Source: Rhopalosiphum padi (taxonomy: Eukaryota > Arthropoda > Insecta > Hemiptera > Aphididae). From it: 64,000 nt of DNA. The stretch covers positions 36,803,858-36,867,857 of the forward strand of contig NC_083598.1 of the NCBI RefSeq assembly GCF_020882245.1. The letters are read 5' to 3'. Shown here piece after piece: positions 25,701 to 36,356 of this stretch (positions are counted from its first letter, which is position 1; the number at the start of each line of letters is the position of its first letter). The notes beneath the pieces were generated by a model, which saw nothing but the letters and a program-made list of their open reading frames with translations, was not told the origin of the DNA and ran no database searches. Position numbers and translations under genes: made by a program.

Positions 25701-28700
25701 TGACCGTACGCCATATATGTAGCGCGTGTTGTGTAATATATAGGTATACATTATACATTACAAATGATTACTGGGTATTTAAATCCTTTTTTTTTGAATA
25801 TATAATTTGAATATAACCATCCCAACAATACCTACTGATTAAAAAAATATCAAAGAATTAAATATGCAGGTGCATTATACAAATATAAATATTAAATAAA
25901 ACTTAGGTAGACTGTGATAATAGGAAAGTGTGCAAATTTTGGTAGCCTTAGATAACAGGATTGTGGTGTTTCACATGGGTTTCACAAAACAAGCGTGGTA
26001 GTCTTTTATAACGGAGGTAGTTTTGGGAGGTAGTCGCAAAAATAGCCGTAGTCTCATATAACAGGAAAGTACCCATTATTAAATCATTAAATTTACACTA
26101 TCATTTTAATATTTAAAATGAATATAGGTATTATCAAAAAGGAAAAAACTGATCAATTCATTTTTAACTAAACATAGATTTTGTAAAAAATAAACAGGAT
26201 AAAACTTATTAAATTCTGATGACCATATAGGCAAATCTAGGAATTTATCACAGAGTGTCTTTACTTAAAATGAGCCCTCTGTAGTTAAAAAAGTCTTTTA
26301 ATTGTCATACTAAACACATCTAATAAATAAAAATTATTAATTTTTATTTGGTTTTTATATATTTTAACTGTTTCAAAGTTAAATGTTTATTATTTAATTA
26401 TGTTTGAATACAATGTTGTTAGATACTTATATCTGACAAGTAAATTGTTAATTAATTATTAAATACAAGCAGGCGCGAATACAAGGGGAAGGCTACGAGG
26501 GCTGAAGCCCCTCCCTTAAGCCTTAGGTACCTACTTAAAATATTTTAAAACTTAAACCCAGTGTCTTTTATGTGCTTTAAGAAAATTTTTTTATTTAATT
26601 TCTAGATCCGCACCTGAATATAAGTTTCACGCTATCTTCATTTTTGAGCTTTTATTTTAACTTTCAATATTTAAACAAAGTTGTTATAATAATAATCAAC
26701 TAGGTATAGTTTTTAAAAATTTTTTTTAGATCATAACTAGAGCTTGGAAGTTGATGCATTTTGCATTTTTTTTTGGAACTTTTTAGATGATGCTCTCCTG
26801 GCCACAAATGTGTTTCATCAGTATGTGAATATCAACAACTAAATTTTATTTTGCATTTTTTTTGCATTTTTGGTGTTTATTACTTTTTAAGTCATTTTTT
26901 AACATTTTTAGGTCATTTTCGTACATTTTTAGTCATTTTTACTGATTTCACACTAGTTCACTTCTTATCGTTTCTTATCAATCATTATGCCGATAACTTA
27001 CTTGAAACATCTTCTATATTTGTAATTTTTTTATTTAATTTTTAACGACATTTTTTGTCATTTTTATTTCATATTTGCATTTTTTTTAGGTCATTTTTAA
27101 ATATTTTTAAGGTCATCAACTTCCGAGCCCTAATCATAACTATTATCAATTATGAATAAGAGTAATAATGAATAATGATTGAATATACTTCTTATAAAAT
27201 GGTAATCATCTGTGAAACATAAAAGTTTATAAAAATATAAGGTTGAACATCAATTAAGAATGTTTATAACAATATAAAACTGGTAAGTGATAGAATAATA
27301 ATTAACAACTATGTTTAATAAGTATGTATTATTAAAGTAATTTCTTTGTTTATGAATAAAAAATTAAATTTTTGAATTACATTATTTCATCCACAGAGAT
27401 TAACAGTTCATGTTCCACAAATAAAAATAACAATGATTCCAAGCGATCTTGGTATATATTAGACTTACTTAGATTTTACCATTATAATTTTAGATAAAAT
27501 GTGTTTACATCCATAGCTCGTCACTAATATCAGAATAAATATTGATAATATTATATTATATTTGATATTATTGATAACATTGATAATACATAATTGAAAC
27601 TATTAAATATATTTTGTTAGTTTGAAGCGGTCAACCAATCAAATTTTTTATAGACAGTATGTGAACAAGTTCTGGTTGGAATATTTTTAACTCTTTTTAA
27701 TAATTTTACTTCCTAGGTTAAATAAATATAACCTAGCTTAGTTATATTTATTTTGAAATAATCTAATAATATTGTATACCTAATAATAATATTTAATTCT
27801 AACTTTATTAGATTTCCTACAGCAACTATAATGTTTTTGTTAAAAATCTTTAGTCAATTTCTCCAATTAAATTATCTTATGATAAGAAAAATGTATTAAT
27901 TTAATTTATTTATTATAAATTGTTTCAGTAAAATATTGGGTGGTTTTATTTGAATCAATATTCACTGAAAAATTTTTCTTTTTTATTTCTAGAATGGTGA
28001 TTTCATGTTTATTATAAATTTCAATTGTTTGTCTGTACTCTTCTTATAATTTTTTACATACTTCTCAGGACTGTTGTCTTGATAATTGCAGATTTAAATA
28101 TTTTAACTAACTCAACAGTTGATAGTAATTGGATTAACTGAAGATTGGATAACTTAAAATATTTATATTATATAAATATCTCTTATTTTCAGAATCATTT
28201 GTTAATAGGCTTCATTATAAATAGAGCGTAGACAAAAGTAAAGTTTTAATTTTACTTAAGAGTCCAAGACCTTTGGCTCTGTACTCAGAAAAACCGGTAC
28301 TAATACAAAATTCTTCTAAAGCTTTTAATACAATGCTGTTATTAGATTAAATTTAGCATTCCATTTTTTTCAATTCTGCAATTCATCAACTTTACTATAG
28401 CTACTCAGTACCTAATACGTTAATATTTTAACTTAGGTATACTTCACATAAAAAAAAAATAGGTAGGTACTATATCACCATAATATGAAACACTATCTAA
28501 ATTATTAAACTTAAATCTCTATTCTATAACTACCTATATTTTTATACAAATATGTCTCGATTAATGTATATTTTATAATTGATAACTAACAAAGTAATAA
28601 ACTAATATTATAATATCATATATGTTTTAGATTTAGACTAAGATTAATTTTAGTCCATGGGTTGACGCATTTAATTTAAACCTTTTTAGGTTTTTAAGAA

Positions 28701-31700
28701 AGAGAATTTGATACATATTGATATGGTAATAGTTAGGTATAAACATATTGAATTTAATTGGAGTAGTCCGATGACCAATACTGGCTATAGTCCAATATTG
28801 GTACTTCCTGACCTCTTATCAACTATTCTTATATCATAATATTATTATATCTGTAAGCGACAATGTGTATAATATTGGTATTTTATAAAATATCTAGAAA
28901 CTCTAAATAATAATACCTAATGAAATACATCCGGCAATCTATACTAATATACTATATAAACTATTATCTATTCTAATGACTTGTGATTGATTGAAAAATT
29001 AAGGTTTTAAAGGTTTAAATAATTCTAAAGAAACTCATAGAATGCTACAATATTCAAGTTTTTTCGGTTTATTTAATTATTTATTTATTTTTTTTTGATT
29101 AATATAATCAAAAGTCTTTTTAAGTCAATGTATATATCAAGATTTTATTACCTAATGGTAACTGTAGGTAGAGTCACCACAGATTTGTTTGACCACAACT
29201 CTGATTTTGTTAACGATAATAAAAAATATTAATTGTTAGATATTTATATATTCTATTATAATATTAAATTTCACTAGCTAGTTAGATGAGCCTATAGGTC
29301 ACATATCAAACTAAAGATTGTATTGTTATGAATGATCAATCAATAAATTAATATAGTGTGATACATAAACAATTTTTACAATTTGATAATTTTTTTCATG
29401 TATTTTTCAGATGAATTTCCTGAATATGTTCCTAATGAATCAACATCTATTCCACCACAAAATGAGTTAACAAATGGTTTAAAGCGATCTTTACCAGATA
29501 AAGTAGAGAGTGATAAAAAAAAAAAAATCAGACTCGAGGATAATGAAATTGAAGATGAACTTAAAGATACTAGCAAAAACGATAGTGGAACCTATATTGA
29601 AACCTTGATAGACAGAGTTGATGAAATTGCTGGGAATCTAGAAAATACCATTGGCAAATCTAATGTTTCTAATGAAACAAATGTATCCTTTAAAATGCTC
29701 AATCATGATAACAGTGGTATTGATGGTAAAGATTGTAAGGAGGATTCTCCCGATAAAAATAATTCAAGTGTAGATATAATTAAGGATATTGAGAACAAAA
29801 CAACTGATACAAGCAGTATTAATAATAATTGTGAGTTAATTGGAAATAGTGAAGCAACTGAAAAAAATTGTAATAATATATTAGTTGAAAATGATATAAT
29901 TACCAGCAAAGGTATTTCTGATTTAAATAGATCATCCTCACCTGAAAAATTAGTGGTCATTGAAAATAATGAACATGAGAATGAAAATGTTGTTAATGAT
30001 TTTCCGGTAACAGAAAATATAGTTGAAGATTCAACTGTAACAGAATGTAATTTAAATTATTCAAATAATAAGATATCTGAAATTGAAAACATTGTAAACA
30101 GTAAAAAAAATGGTCTAAAACTTTTGCCAGTATTAGAAAATAGTGTACAAAGTTTAATAAAAAATACGGAAGATACTAAAGCTGTAGAAAGTCATCCATG
30201 TGATAATAATACTATAGCTAATACTGAAGTTGATGTTAATATTAATTGTAACAATCATGATTATGAAGTTATTGATTCTGATACCAGTTCTAATATTTCA
30301 TCATCTGATGTACCTGATCTACCTGAAAATCTCAATGAAATTATAACTGGAGTACATCAGATATCCAAAGAAAGTTTTCCACAGTTATTACAATTGTTTA
30401 GTAAAAAACAAGTGACTTATGATGTAAGACAATTTTCATACTTTTTAATTTTAATTATATATTATATTAATTATTAATATCTTGTATTATTATTATTGTT
30501 TAGCAATTTGACAGCTTGTGTACACAAAAAATTATTGAAATTATGACAGAAAGACTGTATTGGGGTAAAGATCGTTACGAACTCCAGATGTTGAAGGAAA
30601 GAGAAAAACATTGGCGGACAAAATATTATTCGCTAAATAGGCAATTTAAAGAAATTAAGACTATAGTAAATATTCATAAGCTAGACTTAAAAACCAATGA
30701 ATATGCTAAGCCACATATAATTACAAGAACTGTTGGTTTGCAAGCAGTATTATGTCCAAAAAAGGTAAATTAATTGTTGATGTTATAAAAATATATGTTT
30801 TAAATGTTATAATTAATGAAATATGTTGAATTTATGTTTGTAGGAAGGTAGCATGAAGTTACCAAAACTATCGATTCCTTTGTCAAAACCTGTTAATGGT
30901 TCAGTAAGTATTATTAGTGACGATGAAGATGATGTTATTTCATTGAATAAAGTAGATTCTGTCAAAGCATCAACTTCAAAAAGTCAAAATTCAACTCCAA
31001 AAAAGGTAATTAAGTAAATATTAATTAATGTAATTTGTTGTTAGAAGTACTTTAAACATAAAACTTATTGGTTTTTTGATGATGATTTTCTTTTGAAAAA
31101 CAAAATATTGAGTTTTTTTTAATATTCATTTCTTTGAAGGCTATTTTGAGAAGAAATATGAATATAATTTTGTATGCTCCATAAAGCACTTTCAAAACTT
31201 CATAAATCTAATTTAATTGTAATTTGGTTATTTTTCTCGTATATTTTATAGCTTCTCAAAAAAATAAATTACAAAAAAAAGACTGTTAGAAATTCCACCA
31301 ACTGAGTTCATACATAAATATATTTTTTAATTTAATATTATATCCTATTTTATTATTTTTTTTTAATAGCAAAAGCCTCCCTTAACTACTCAATCAAATT
31401 CACCAGTTGTATCTCCTCCAAAAACTGTTCCTGCTGCAAAGTCTTTGAATTCTGTCAGCGTTGATACTGCTACAATTGATCTAACAGGAAACGATGATGG
31501 AATTGAAGTATCAAGTATAATCAATTTGGAAGAACCAATATCAGTTCTCCATCACCAGAGTCAAGGGATTTTACCTGCACAACTGGTAAATAATTTATTA
31601 TTAATTTATATATGATTTTAAATTTGAATTTAAAATAATATGATTTTGTTATAAATAATGTTGACTAATTTTTAGTTATTTTTCAATGGGTGTTTAGAAT

Positions 31701-34700
31701 TTAGATTTAACTTTCTCTAGTGACTAAAAATAAACATTTTCTTAAATTTTCTTTTATAAAATAATTTGTATCATTTATTTTAGCTTTTTAAATTATTAAA
31801 TCTTTATTAAACATTATTATAGTAATGTAATGTCATAACTTATAAATTGTACTATTCGTTAACATGTTTAATATATGATTATATGTATGAAGATTTTTTG
31901 AAGATTTAAACATTTGATTGGTTATTGTTGCAGAACAACAATTTGCCCAAAACTATTACATATGTAGAGCTACCTAACCATCCAACATCCTCTTCAAGTT
32001 TTATAATGAGAACAGCTTCAGTAAGTCAATTAAATATTTATATGTTATTGTATATTTTTTTATTATTTGATAATAAAAATTCATATTCATCGCAGGGCTC
32101 TCCTAAACGAACAACTGTTTCAAATAAAGATACCATAAATACAAGTGATCCAAAATCGAAAAATCTTAAACCATATATAATTGATGGTAAGTTTTTAAAT
32201 GTTAACTTAATTATTAACTTTTTTTATATGATAGGTATTGATACTAATTATTTATTATATTTCATTATATTCACTAAAAGGGTGAAGCTGTGAGCTTAAT
32301 AAATAAATAATGTTGATTTGATTACAGTATTATATTAGTTATACTAGTTACTTCATTGAATTATTTAACTATTTATTTTTGTATATTTTTCCTTGTTATA
32401 TTATCTTAAATTTTGAAGAAAGTATTATTTATTTATTTAAATTATAAATGCCATACAGTTTTTGTTAGTAATAAGTACATGAACGTTTATTTATAATATA
32501 CTATTAATAAAAAAATACAATTTTACAAAAATTATCATGATTTGCTTGAGACCTGGTTTTTCTTAAAAGATGTCTTTAACTGGTTTGACTGATGTTTGTA
32601 GGTAGTTTGTTTCTATTGTTGGTATATGGTGTTGCACCTAAACTCTTGTACTTGCTATCGGTATTCAAAATTCAATTTTGGATAGTAGCATTGTTATATC
32701 AATTGATCTAGAAACTATATTATTTAAAAACTTAACATTTGAATTATCCCTTCAGCTTCCTATTAAAACGAGTTGGTAGTCATGTGGTTCATATTCAGTA
32801 ACGGTATGAATAGCTTATTTTATGAGGCAGCTGCCGTATCCAAAAATGGAGGTGGATATCCTAATGACTCTAGTCTCTAGAACCTAGACAGCTAGACTAG
32901 TCTATAATTTATACTGCTATAGTCACACCTAATGACATACCTATACCTAAAAAAATATTAGGTACCCTACATTATATTGTTAAATCGTTTAAAATGTGAA
33001 AAAAAATTGGTGGGTGGGTACTTATTTAAGGTACTTGTTTCATAGGAAAATAAGTTCACGCTGCAACTGTTCATATCTTATGTTTATATATCTCATATAT
33101 TGTGCAATAATTTCTAGAAAGGTTTCTGTACCTGTTTGATTCTTAATCTATTCTGAGCTATCATTGAAAAACACACTACAGATTGAATTATAAGAATAAC
33201 ATTTTTTATTTTTATGCATAATTAATATTTATTTTTATTTTTATCAAATTTAAAATATATCTATATTAATTTTATAGTACTCGTTAATATCTCCCACAAA
33301 ATATATTTTTATTCAGCATTTCCTTGCTTGATATTCTTTTATGATGTGATTTATGATAATTCTTTTATGTCTGTAGTTTATTAAGTACAGATTATTTGTG
33401 CATAGGTTGTTCCATTTCTATGTGGGATCCATTATGACATTTTTTTTATAGAAAAGTCGATCCATTTATCATCTTATAATTTTTTTAGTAGATGACTTAA
33501 GCAGAGGTTTTCACTAGGATTTTAGAAAGGGCCAAATATAATTTTTTTAAATTACTTGCGGGCCGCATATATTTTTAATGATAGTAATTACAAAATATAT
33601 AATAATTTATAACTGTTTACTATAAATTTAGTGGACAATAATGAAATTAGAGCCAAGAGCATATTTTGATAGGAAAGGGTATTGTAGGAAAAAGTTCATT
33701 AATGACATCAATTTATAGAATTTTGTATGTTTGGTAAGTTGGTTAACAAAGGTAGTCATTGAAATGGAGTAGATTTACAGTCTTATTAGCTTAAACAAAG
33801 ATAACCTTAATGTTATAGCATTAGCCTCTTTTCTGACTAGCTTCTGCATTAGATTTATTGTGATCTTGTACCTTATCCATATGTCCATAAATATAAACAC
33901 ATTATCTAACGTTATTCCTAGATATTTTGATGTGGAGTTATGTTTTACATTTTTATCATGTAGTACTTCCACCGTCAGTTTAATTTGTTATTTATTTATT
34001 TTCATTAATTTTTCTTATTGTTCCATGTGTAGTACCAGATTGAATAAAAAAATATTATGTGACAAAAAAAGCCTACTTACCTATTTTTCAGATGAAAATT
34101 CACATACCTTTAATGAGGTTTTGCAGAATTTGTCTTTAAATGCCATTTATAAGAGTATTATCAATCGTATTCAAACCATCTGTTAATTATTTTTTCCTTC
34201 TTAGAACCTTGTCTTGATTTCATTTAATCCATTTTTAATACCCAAAATATTGTTGAAAAATATAGTTAACCAGATATAAATTCTTATAGTTATTCTTAGT
34301 TCTGCAAATTTAAGAAATCCTTTGAGTGATATGTTTTATGACAGGGGTGGCAAACCTTTTTGGTGTCCAGTGCCAAATTTTCCCAATCAAGGTTTTGAAG
34401 ATTTTTTACGTGCCCAAAAGAAATTCAATTTTCTAAGGATAAAAATAAAGTTACTGATTAGTAATTTATTATATATTATTTTATTAAGTTAGCACACCTT
34501 TTTTTTTTAATTATAATTTTTAAAATGTATATAATTTGTTTCTTTGAATTTCTTATAACAGTTATAATCAAAACTTTATAAACAGTATAATTTTTAATAA
34601 TTTCAATTTTTTCATGTGTGCTATTGAAATTTGATCAATGTGCCACCTTTGGCACGCGTGCCGTAGGTTTGCCACCCCTGCTCTATGAGTACATTTTGTA

Positions 34701-35913
34701 ATTCCAACATTGTTTTTCAGTATTTCAATTCTGTTAATAAAATACTAATGTATACTAAATCAGTTGGGTTCATCAGTATTGTTATAATTATATTATTATT
34801 ATTATAGTTATTACTCTAAATAGGGTTGAATACTGAATGTTTTCAAGTTATCAAGACTACTATATTAATACATTGTGTGCTATATTAGAATATTAAATAA
34901 TTAATAATTTTTTTTAGTTTCACGTGTTGATCCTGTACTAGTTCAGCCTTGTACTGTTACATACACTACACAACGTGTTCCAGCGTCTCAATTATCTGGA
35001 ACCTTACAACCAATGTCTACAGCACCTTATACACCACGCCAAATAACAATGTCTCAACTTTCTGCATCTTTAAAACCATTAACAACAGCTTATACAACAT
35101 GTCAATTACCAGTATCTCATATATCTGGATCATTGCCTCAGACATCTCCTGGAACATCTTTTACAGCATGTCGATTACCAATATCAATACATGCAATACC
35201 TCCTCTTACTTCAACTGAACATTCTTTAACGGGATCCAGACCACCACCGCCTGCAATACCAATATTAGAAGTAAAGCATTTCTATTATTATTTTTATTCA
35301 TATTATGAAATCAATTAAAATAATTATGTATATATAATATATATATTATTATTGATAATATTTATGAAAACATTATATTTGTTTAAATTTATAGCATCCT
35401 GCTCCATTACCCCCAATTCCAAATCAAAGAAGTCTTCCTTCATGGAAAAAATTACCTCCCGCACCTAAAGTGAGCGTTTCCAAAACAGTACAATCGCAAA
35501 TTCCTCAAGGTAGTTATTAGATATTTATAACAATATCAATAAGTTAATTAAATTTTATATTTCTATTTTATAGCATTAGTGGTTTCATGGAATATGTCTT
35601 TGAATAAAACAATTGCACAAATAGTACGTTATCAGATATATGCATATCAAGAAGTCCCTAATCAAATACCTCATGTAGACTTGTGGAACAGAGTTGGTGA
35701 AGTCAATGCTCTTCCGCTTCCTATGGCTTGCTCACTTACTCAAGTAAACATTAAAAACCATTTTTTTTTTTTAGAATGATTTTGTATTTTATGTTTATTT
35801 TTATTTTTTTATAGTTTGCAAATGGTGAAAAATATCATTTTGTAGTAAGAGCTGTTGATATTTACACTCGTGTTGGGCCATTTAGCATACCACAAAGTAT
35901 GTATTTGGATTAA
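16711..35913 (+). CDS. ATF7IP: ATF7IP/MCAF1 (Windei) homologue, spliced gene, 12 coding exons
   Basis: Known role of the family: nuclear cofactor that binds and stabilises SETDB1/Eggless, supporting H3K9 trimethylation and heterochromatin silencing. Coding exons as read: 16711-16743, 19727-19778, 29411-30423, 30504-30764, 30844-31005, 31370-31585, 31934-32020, 32096-32186, 34918-35270, 35395-35509, 35574-35743 and 35815-35913. All have GT donors and AG acceptors, phases agree at every junction, and the sum is 2652 nt, i.e. 883 aa plus TAA. Domains: AT-hook-like RGRPRKR at residues 11-17, basic KKKKIR near 64-69, acidic Asn/Ser-rich region about 70-350, coiled-coil-like stretch about 370-430, SUMO-interacting motifs at about 474-483 and 542-550, Ser/Thr/Pro-rich linker about 600-790, and a fibronectin III domain about 795-880 containing ALPLPMACSLTQ, the signature that identifies the family. 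Exons were assembled by eye. Assignment is strong from the C-terminus; the N-terminal half is family-typical only in composition. Confidence 0.88.
16744..19726 (+). other. Intron 1 of the ATF7IP-like gene
   Basis: About 3 kb of AT-rich DNA. Near its start (about 16851-16900) is the left end of a 'cagtggcgt' MITE like the one at 35922, followed by a G-run; no matching right end was found. It also carries the inverted-repeat element 17687-18400. No further exon was recognised. Confidence 0.6.
17687..18400. mobile_element. Inverted-repeat (MITE-like) element in intron 1
   Basis: The left end 17687-17740 (ctcctagaacaagactgcca) is the imperfect reverse complement of 18350-18400 (gaagtcttgttctaggagta). 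Related 'aagactgcc' motifs recur inside, at about 17900 and 18120. No transposase is seen, so it is non-autonomous. The superfamily is not assigned. Confidence 0.65.
19727..19778 (+). CDS. ATF7IP: ATF7IP-like gene, coding exon 2 (AT-hook half-exon)
   Basis: A 52-nt exon between tattttcag and the donor A|GTGAGT. It encodes GRPRKRVLVIEPDVYFM plus one base. Joined to exon 1 it forms KKRGRPRKR, an AT-hook core (RGRP in a basic setting) and likely nuclear localisation signal. It leaves phase 1, as exon 3 requires. Confidence 0.7.
22642..22772. mobile_element. Short inverted-repeat element (~130 bp)
   Basis: ggtccaaaccggtgtaaaa at the left is matched in reverse complement by tttttcacaccggtttgggc at the right, enclosing about 90 bp. 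Probably a small MITE. No clear target duplication. Confidence 0.5.
23180..24070 (+). promoter_or_regulatory. Internal promoter/5'-UTR island for the alternative first exon
   Basis: About 900 bp with much more C+G and CpG than the flanking intron, running straight into the ATG at 24071. It contains a CRE/ATF-like TGACGTAA at 23440-23447. In CpG-methylating insects such CpG retention is typical of unmethylated promoters. This is inference; no initiator is proved. Confidence 0.5.
24071..24164 (+). CDS. ATF7IP: ATF7IP-like gene, alternative first coding exon
   Basis: Starts MPGETIDEMTEQQ and is acidic. It ends AAT A|GTAAGT, a consensus donor. It is 94 nt long and leaves phase 1 with a terminal A, exactly like exon 2, so splicing to 29411 gives the same next codon (AAT) and an 886-aa protein. 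This form would lack the AT-hook-like N-terminus. Confidence 0.65.
25207..26073. mobile_element. Nested inverted-repeat element
   Basis: ggtactttcctgttatacga occurs at 25207 and again at 25281. Its reverse complement, with minor changes, closes the element at about 26045-26073. A second arm pair (atcctgttatttaagactac near 25256, and taggaaagtg.../gataacagga near 25920-25965) extends the arms to about 130-150 bp. The interior holds a 'cagggtgattcaaaa' end at about 25451, suggesting a second insertion. Reading frames inside are low-complexity and not genes. Confidence 0.65.
26470..26616. mobile_element. hAT-type MITE, 147 bp
   Basis: Terminal repeats caggcgcga / tccgcacctg. Flanks aatacaag (26462-26469) and aatataag (26617-26624) form an 8-bp target duplication with one mismatch, as expected for hAT elements. 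The interior has an imperfect G-rich/C-rich hairpin. Confidence 0.65.
26739..27132. mobile_element. MITE with 8-9-bp target duplication
   Basis: Left end agagcttggaagttgatg and right end catcaacttccgagccct are inverted repeats. atcataact flanks both sides (26730-26738 and 27133-27141). The interior is made of repeated gcattttt/gtcattttt units. hAT-like or Mutator-like by duplication length. Confidence 0.7.
29411..30423 (+). CDS. ATF7IP: ATF7IP-like gene, exon 3 (acidic Asn/Ser-rich region)
   Basis: Begins after tatttttcag and ends GAT|GTAAGA. It encodes about 337 residues from EFPEYVPNES to KKQVTYD. An early basic patch, SDKKKKIRLED, is a likely nuclear localisation signal. The rest is Asp/Glu/Asn/Ser-rich and looks disordered, turning more ordered and hydrophobic in the last 40 residues (SKESFPQLLQLFSKKQ). 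A run of 13 A bases (29515-29527) encodes the Lys patch. Confidence 0.85.
30504..30764 (+). CDS. ATF7IP: ATF7IP-like gene, exon 4 (coiled-coil-like SETDB1-binding region)
   Basis: 87 codons, phase 0 at both ends, following gtttag and ending AAG|GTAAAT. The sequence runs QFDSLCTQKIIEIMTERLYW, then a charged helical stretch LKEREKHWRTKYYSLNRQF, then TVGLQAVLCPKK. The position matches the part of ATF7IP/Windei that contacts SETDB1/Eggless; that role is known for the family and inferred here. Confidence 0.85.
30844..31005 (+). CDS. ATF7IP: ATF7IP-like gene, exon 5 (first SUMO-interacting motif)
   Basis: 54 codons, acceptor tttgtag, donor AAG|GTAATT. Contains VSIISDDEDD, a hydrophobic core followed by acidic residues, which fits a SUMO-interacting motif. 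The tail is Ser/Lys-rich (STSKSQNSTPKK). Confidence 0.82.
31370..31585 (+). CDS. ATF7IP: ATF7IP-like gene, exon 6 (second SUMO-interacting motif)
   Basis: 72 codons between ttaatag and CTG|GTAAAT. Contains TATIDLTGNDDG, a canonical (V/I)DLT-type SUMO-interacting motif like the one known in vertebrate ATF7IP. Flanked by Pro/Ser-rich sequence. Confidence 0.85.
31934..32020 (+). CDS. ATF7IP: ATF7IP-like gene, exon 7
   Basis: 29 codons between ttgcag and TCA|GTAAGT. Encodes NNNLPKTITYVELPNHPTSS and a Ser-rich end. Linker region; no domain recognised. Confidence 0.78.
32096..32186 (+). CDS. ATF7IP: ATF7IP-like gene, exon 8
   Basis: 91 nt after tcgcag, donor GATG|GTAAGT, leaving phase 1. Encodes GSPKRTTVSNKDTINTSDPK and NLKPYIID. 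Linker region. The split Gly/Val codon is completed by exon 9. Confidence 0.78.
33775..34060 (-). mobile_element. Jockey-like LINE reverse-transcriptase fragment (C-terminal part)
   Basis: The reverse strand encodes VEVLHDKNVKHNSTSKYLGI followed by TLD. This matches the 'PKYLGVTLD' block that follows the polymerase core in jockey-clade reverse transcriptases. Downstream residues (NLMQKLVRKEANAITLRLSL) fit the same region. Upstream the frame is broken, so it is dead. Confidence 0.6.
34342..34680. mobile_element. hAT-type MITE, 339 bp
   Basis: caggggtggcaaacct at the left and aggtttgccacccctg at the right form perfect 16-bp terminal inverted repeats. Flanks ttttatga / ctctatga are a degraded 8-bp target duplication. 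No coding capacity. Confidence 0.8.
34918..35270 (+). CDS. ATF7IP: ATF7IP-like gene, exon 9 (Ser/Thr/Pro-rich linker)
   Basis: 353 nt between tttttttag and GAA|GTAAAG. Encodes about 118 residues starting VSRVDPVLVQPCTVTYTTQR, rich in Thr, Ser, Pro and Gln with loosely repeated 'SQLSGTL/SQLSASL/SHISGSL' units. Vertebrate ATF7IP has a comparable low-complexity linker before its fibronectin domain. The frame is chosen because it joins exons 8 and 10 in phase; another frame is also open for part of the exon. Confidence 0.82.
35395..35509 (+). CDS. ATF7IP: ATF7IP-like gene, exon 10 (proline-rich)
   Basis: 115 nt between ttatag and CAAG|GTAGTT, leaving phase 1. Encodes HPAPLPPIPNQRSLPSWKKL and a Lys/Val/Ser tail leading into the fibronectin domain. 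Confidence 0.82.
35574..35743 (+). CDS. ATF7IP: ATF7IP-like gene, exon 11 (first part of fibronectin III domain)
   Basis: 170 nt, with the split codon completing Ala. LVVSWNM, YQIYAYQE, LWNRVGEV and ALPLPMACSLTQ reproduce the strands and the near-invariant 'GEV.ALPLPMAC.LTQ' block of the ATF7IP C-terminal domain. This is the strongest identification in the window. Confidence 0.92.
35815..35913 (+). CDS. ATF7IP: ATF7IP-like gene, exon 12 (end of fibronectin III domain and stop)
   Basis: Encodes FANGEKYHFVVRAVDIYTRV then GPFSIPQSMYLD and TAA at 35911-35913. It aligns with the family ending in 'VRA.DIYGRFGPF..PQS' plus a few residues. A GTATGT at 35897 could be an alternative donor, but the in-frame stop four codons after PQS fits the usual length. 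Confidence 0.88.
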   Translation, partial: FANGEKYHFVVRAVDIYTRVGPFSIPQSMYLD

Positions 35914-35921
35914 ATTTAAAT

Positions 35922-36356
35922 CAGTGGCGTAGCTACAGGATGGCAAGGTACAATGCCCCAGGGGTCCTGGATTTAAAAGAGCTTTAGACCTTCGTAAATA
36001 CACTTTGTATATACAAAAATTTGAGTTTTGTTCTAAAATTCACGTCATACCGTAATAGAAACTAAAAATGTGCTAAACATATCATATTACATAAAACAGG
36101 GCTATGCGGGGCTGGTTTATATATTATTAATTGAAATAAATGTAGATAACGAAAAATGAATCGGCTACATTAAACTTCATTTTACCAATATGAGTGTATG
36201 TCAGTACTGTGAGACATAGTACGTATAATGTAAAATTGCATAAATTAAATAAACTAATAATCAAAAATTAGTTTTATTTTTTAAATTAAAGAATTTTGGT
36301 AGTGGGGCCAGCACTTGATACTGCCTTGAGGACTTCAATTTATAGTTACGCCTCTG
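35922..36356. mobile_element. hAT-type MITE in the 3' UTR of the ATF7IP-like gene, 435 bp
   Basis: Terminal repeats cagtggcgtagctac / agttacgcctctg. A perfect 8-bp target duplication, atttaaat, lies at 35914-35921 and 36357-36364. It begins 8 bp after the stop codon. It contains AATAAA at 36135-36140, a possible polyadenylation signal. Confidence 0.85.

Larger units (their letters stand above)
19779..29410 (+). other. Intron 2 of the ATF7IP-like gene
   Basis: A 9.6-kb intron that contains the alternative first exon (24071-24164) with its own promoter-like island, a short inverted repeat (22642-22772), a nested inverted-repeat element (25207-26073) and two MITEs (26470-26616, 26739-27132). 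The rest is AT-rich sequence in which I see no gene. Confidence 0.6.
32187..34917 (+). other. Intron 8 of the ATF7IP-like gene
   Basis: A 2.7-kb intron holding a minus-strand LINE reverse-transcriptase remnant (33775-34060), a hAT-type MITE (34342-34680) and, at about 33513-33570, the left end of another GC-tipped element with no right end found. Otherwise AT-rich. Confidence 0.6.

Noticed and set aside
25471..25810. Hydrophobic open frames on both strands (membrane-protein-like)
   Set aside because: They come from T-rich/A-rich sequence inside an inverted-repeat element. No conserved pattern.
26851..27045. Phe-rich frame on the plus strand
   Set aside because: It lies inside the MITE at 26739-27132 and reflects its gtcattttt repeats.
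29376..29960. Ser/Leu-rich minus-strand frames opposite exon 3
   Set aside because: Shadows of the acidic coding exon on the plus strand.
35897..35902. Alternative splice donor (GTATGT) within exon 12
   Set aside because: The stop four codons after PQS fits the family's usual short C-terminal tail, and no downstream coding exon was recognised. Kept only as a caveat.
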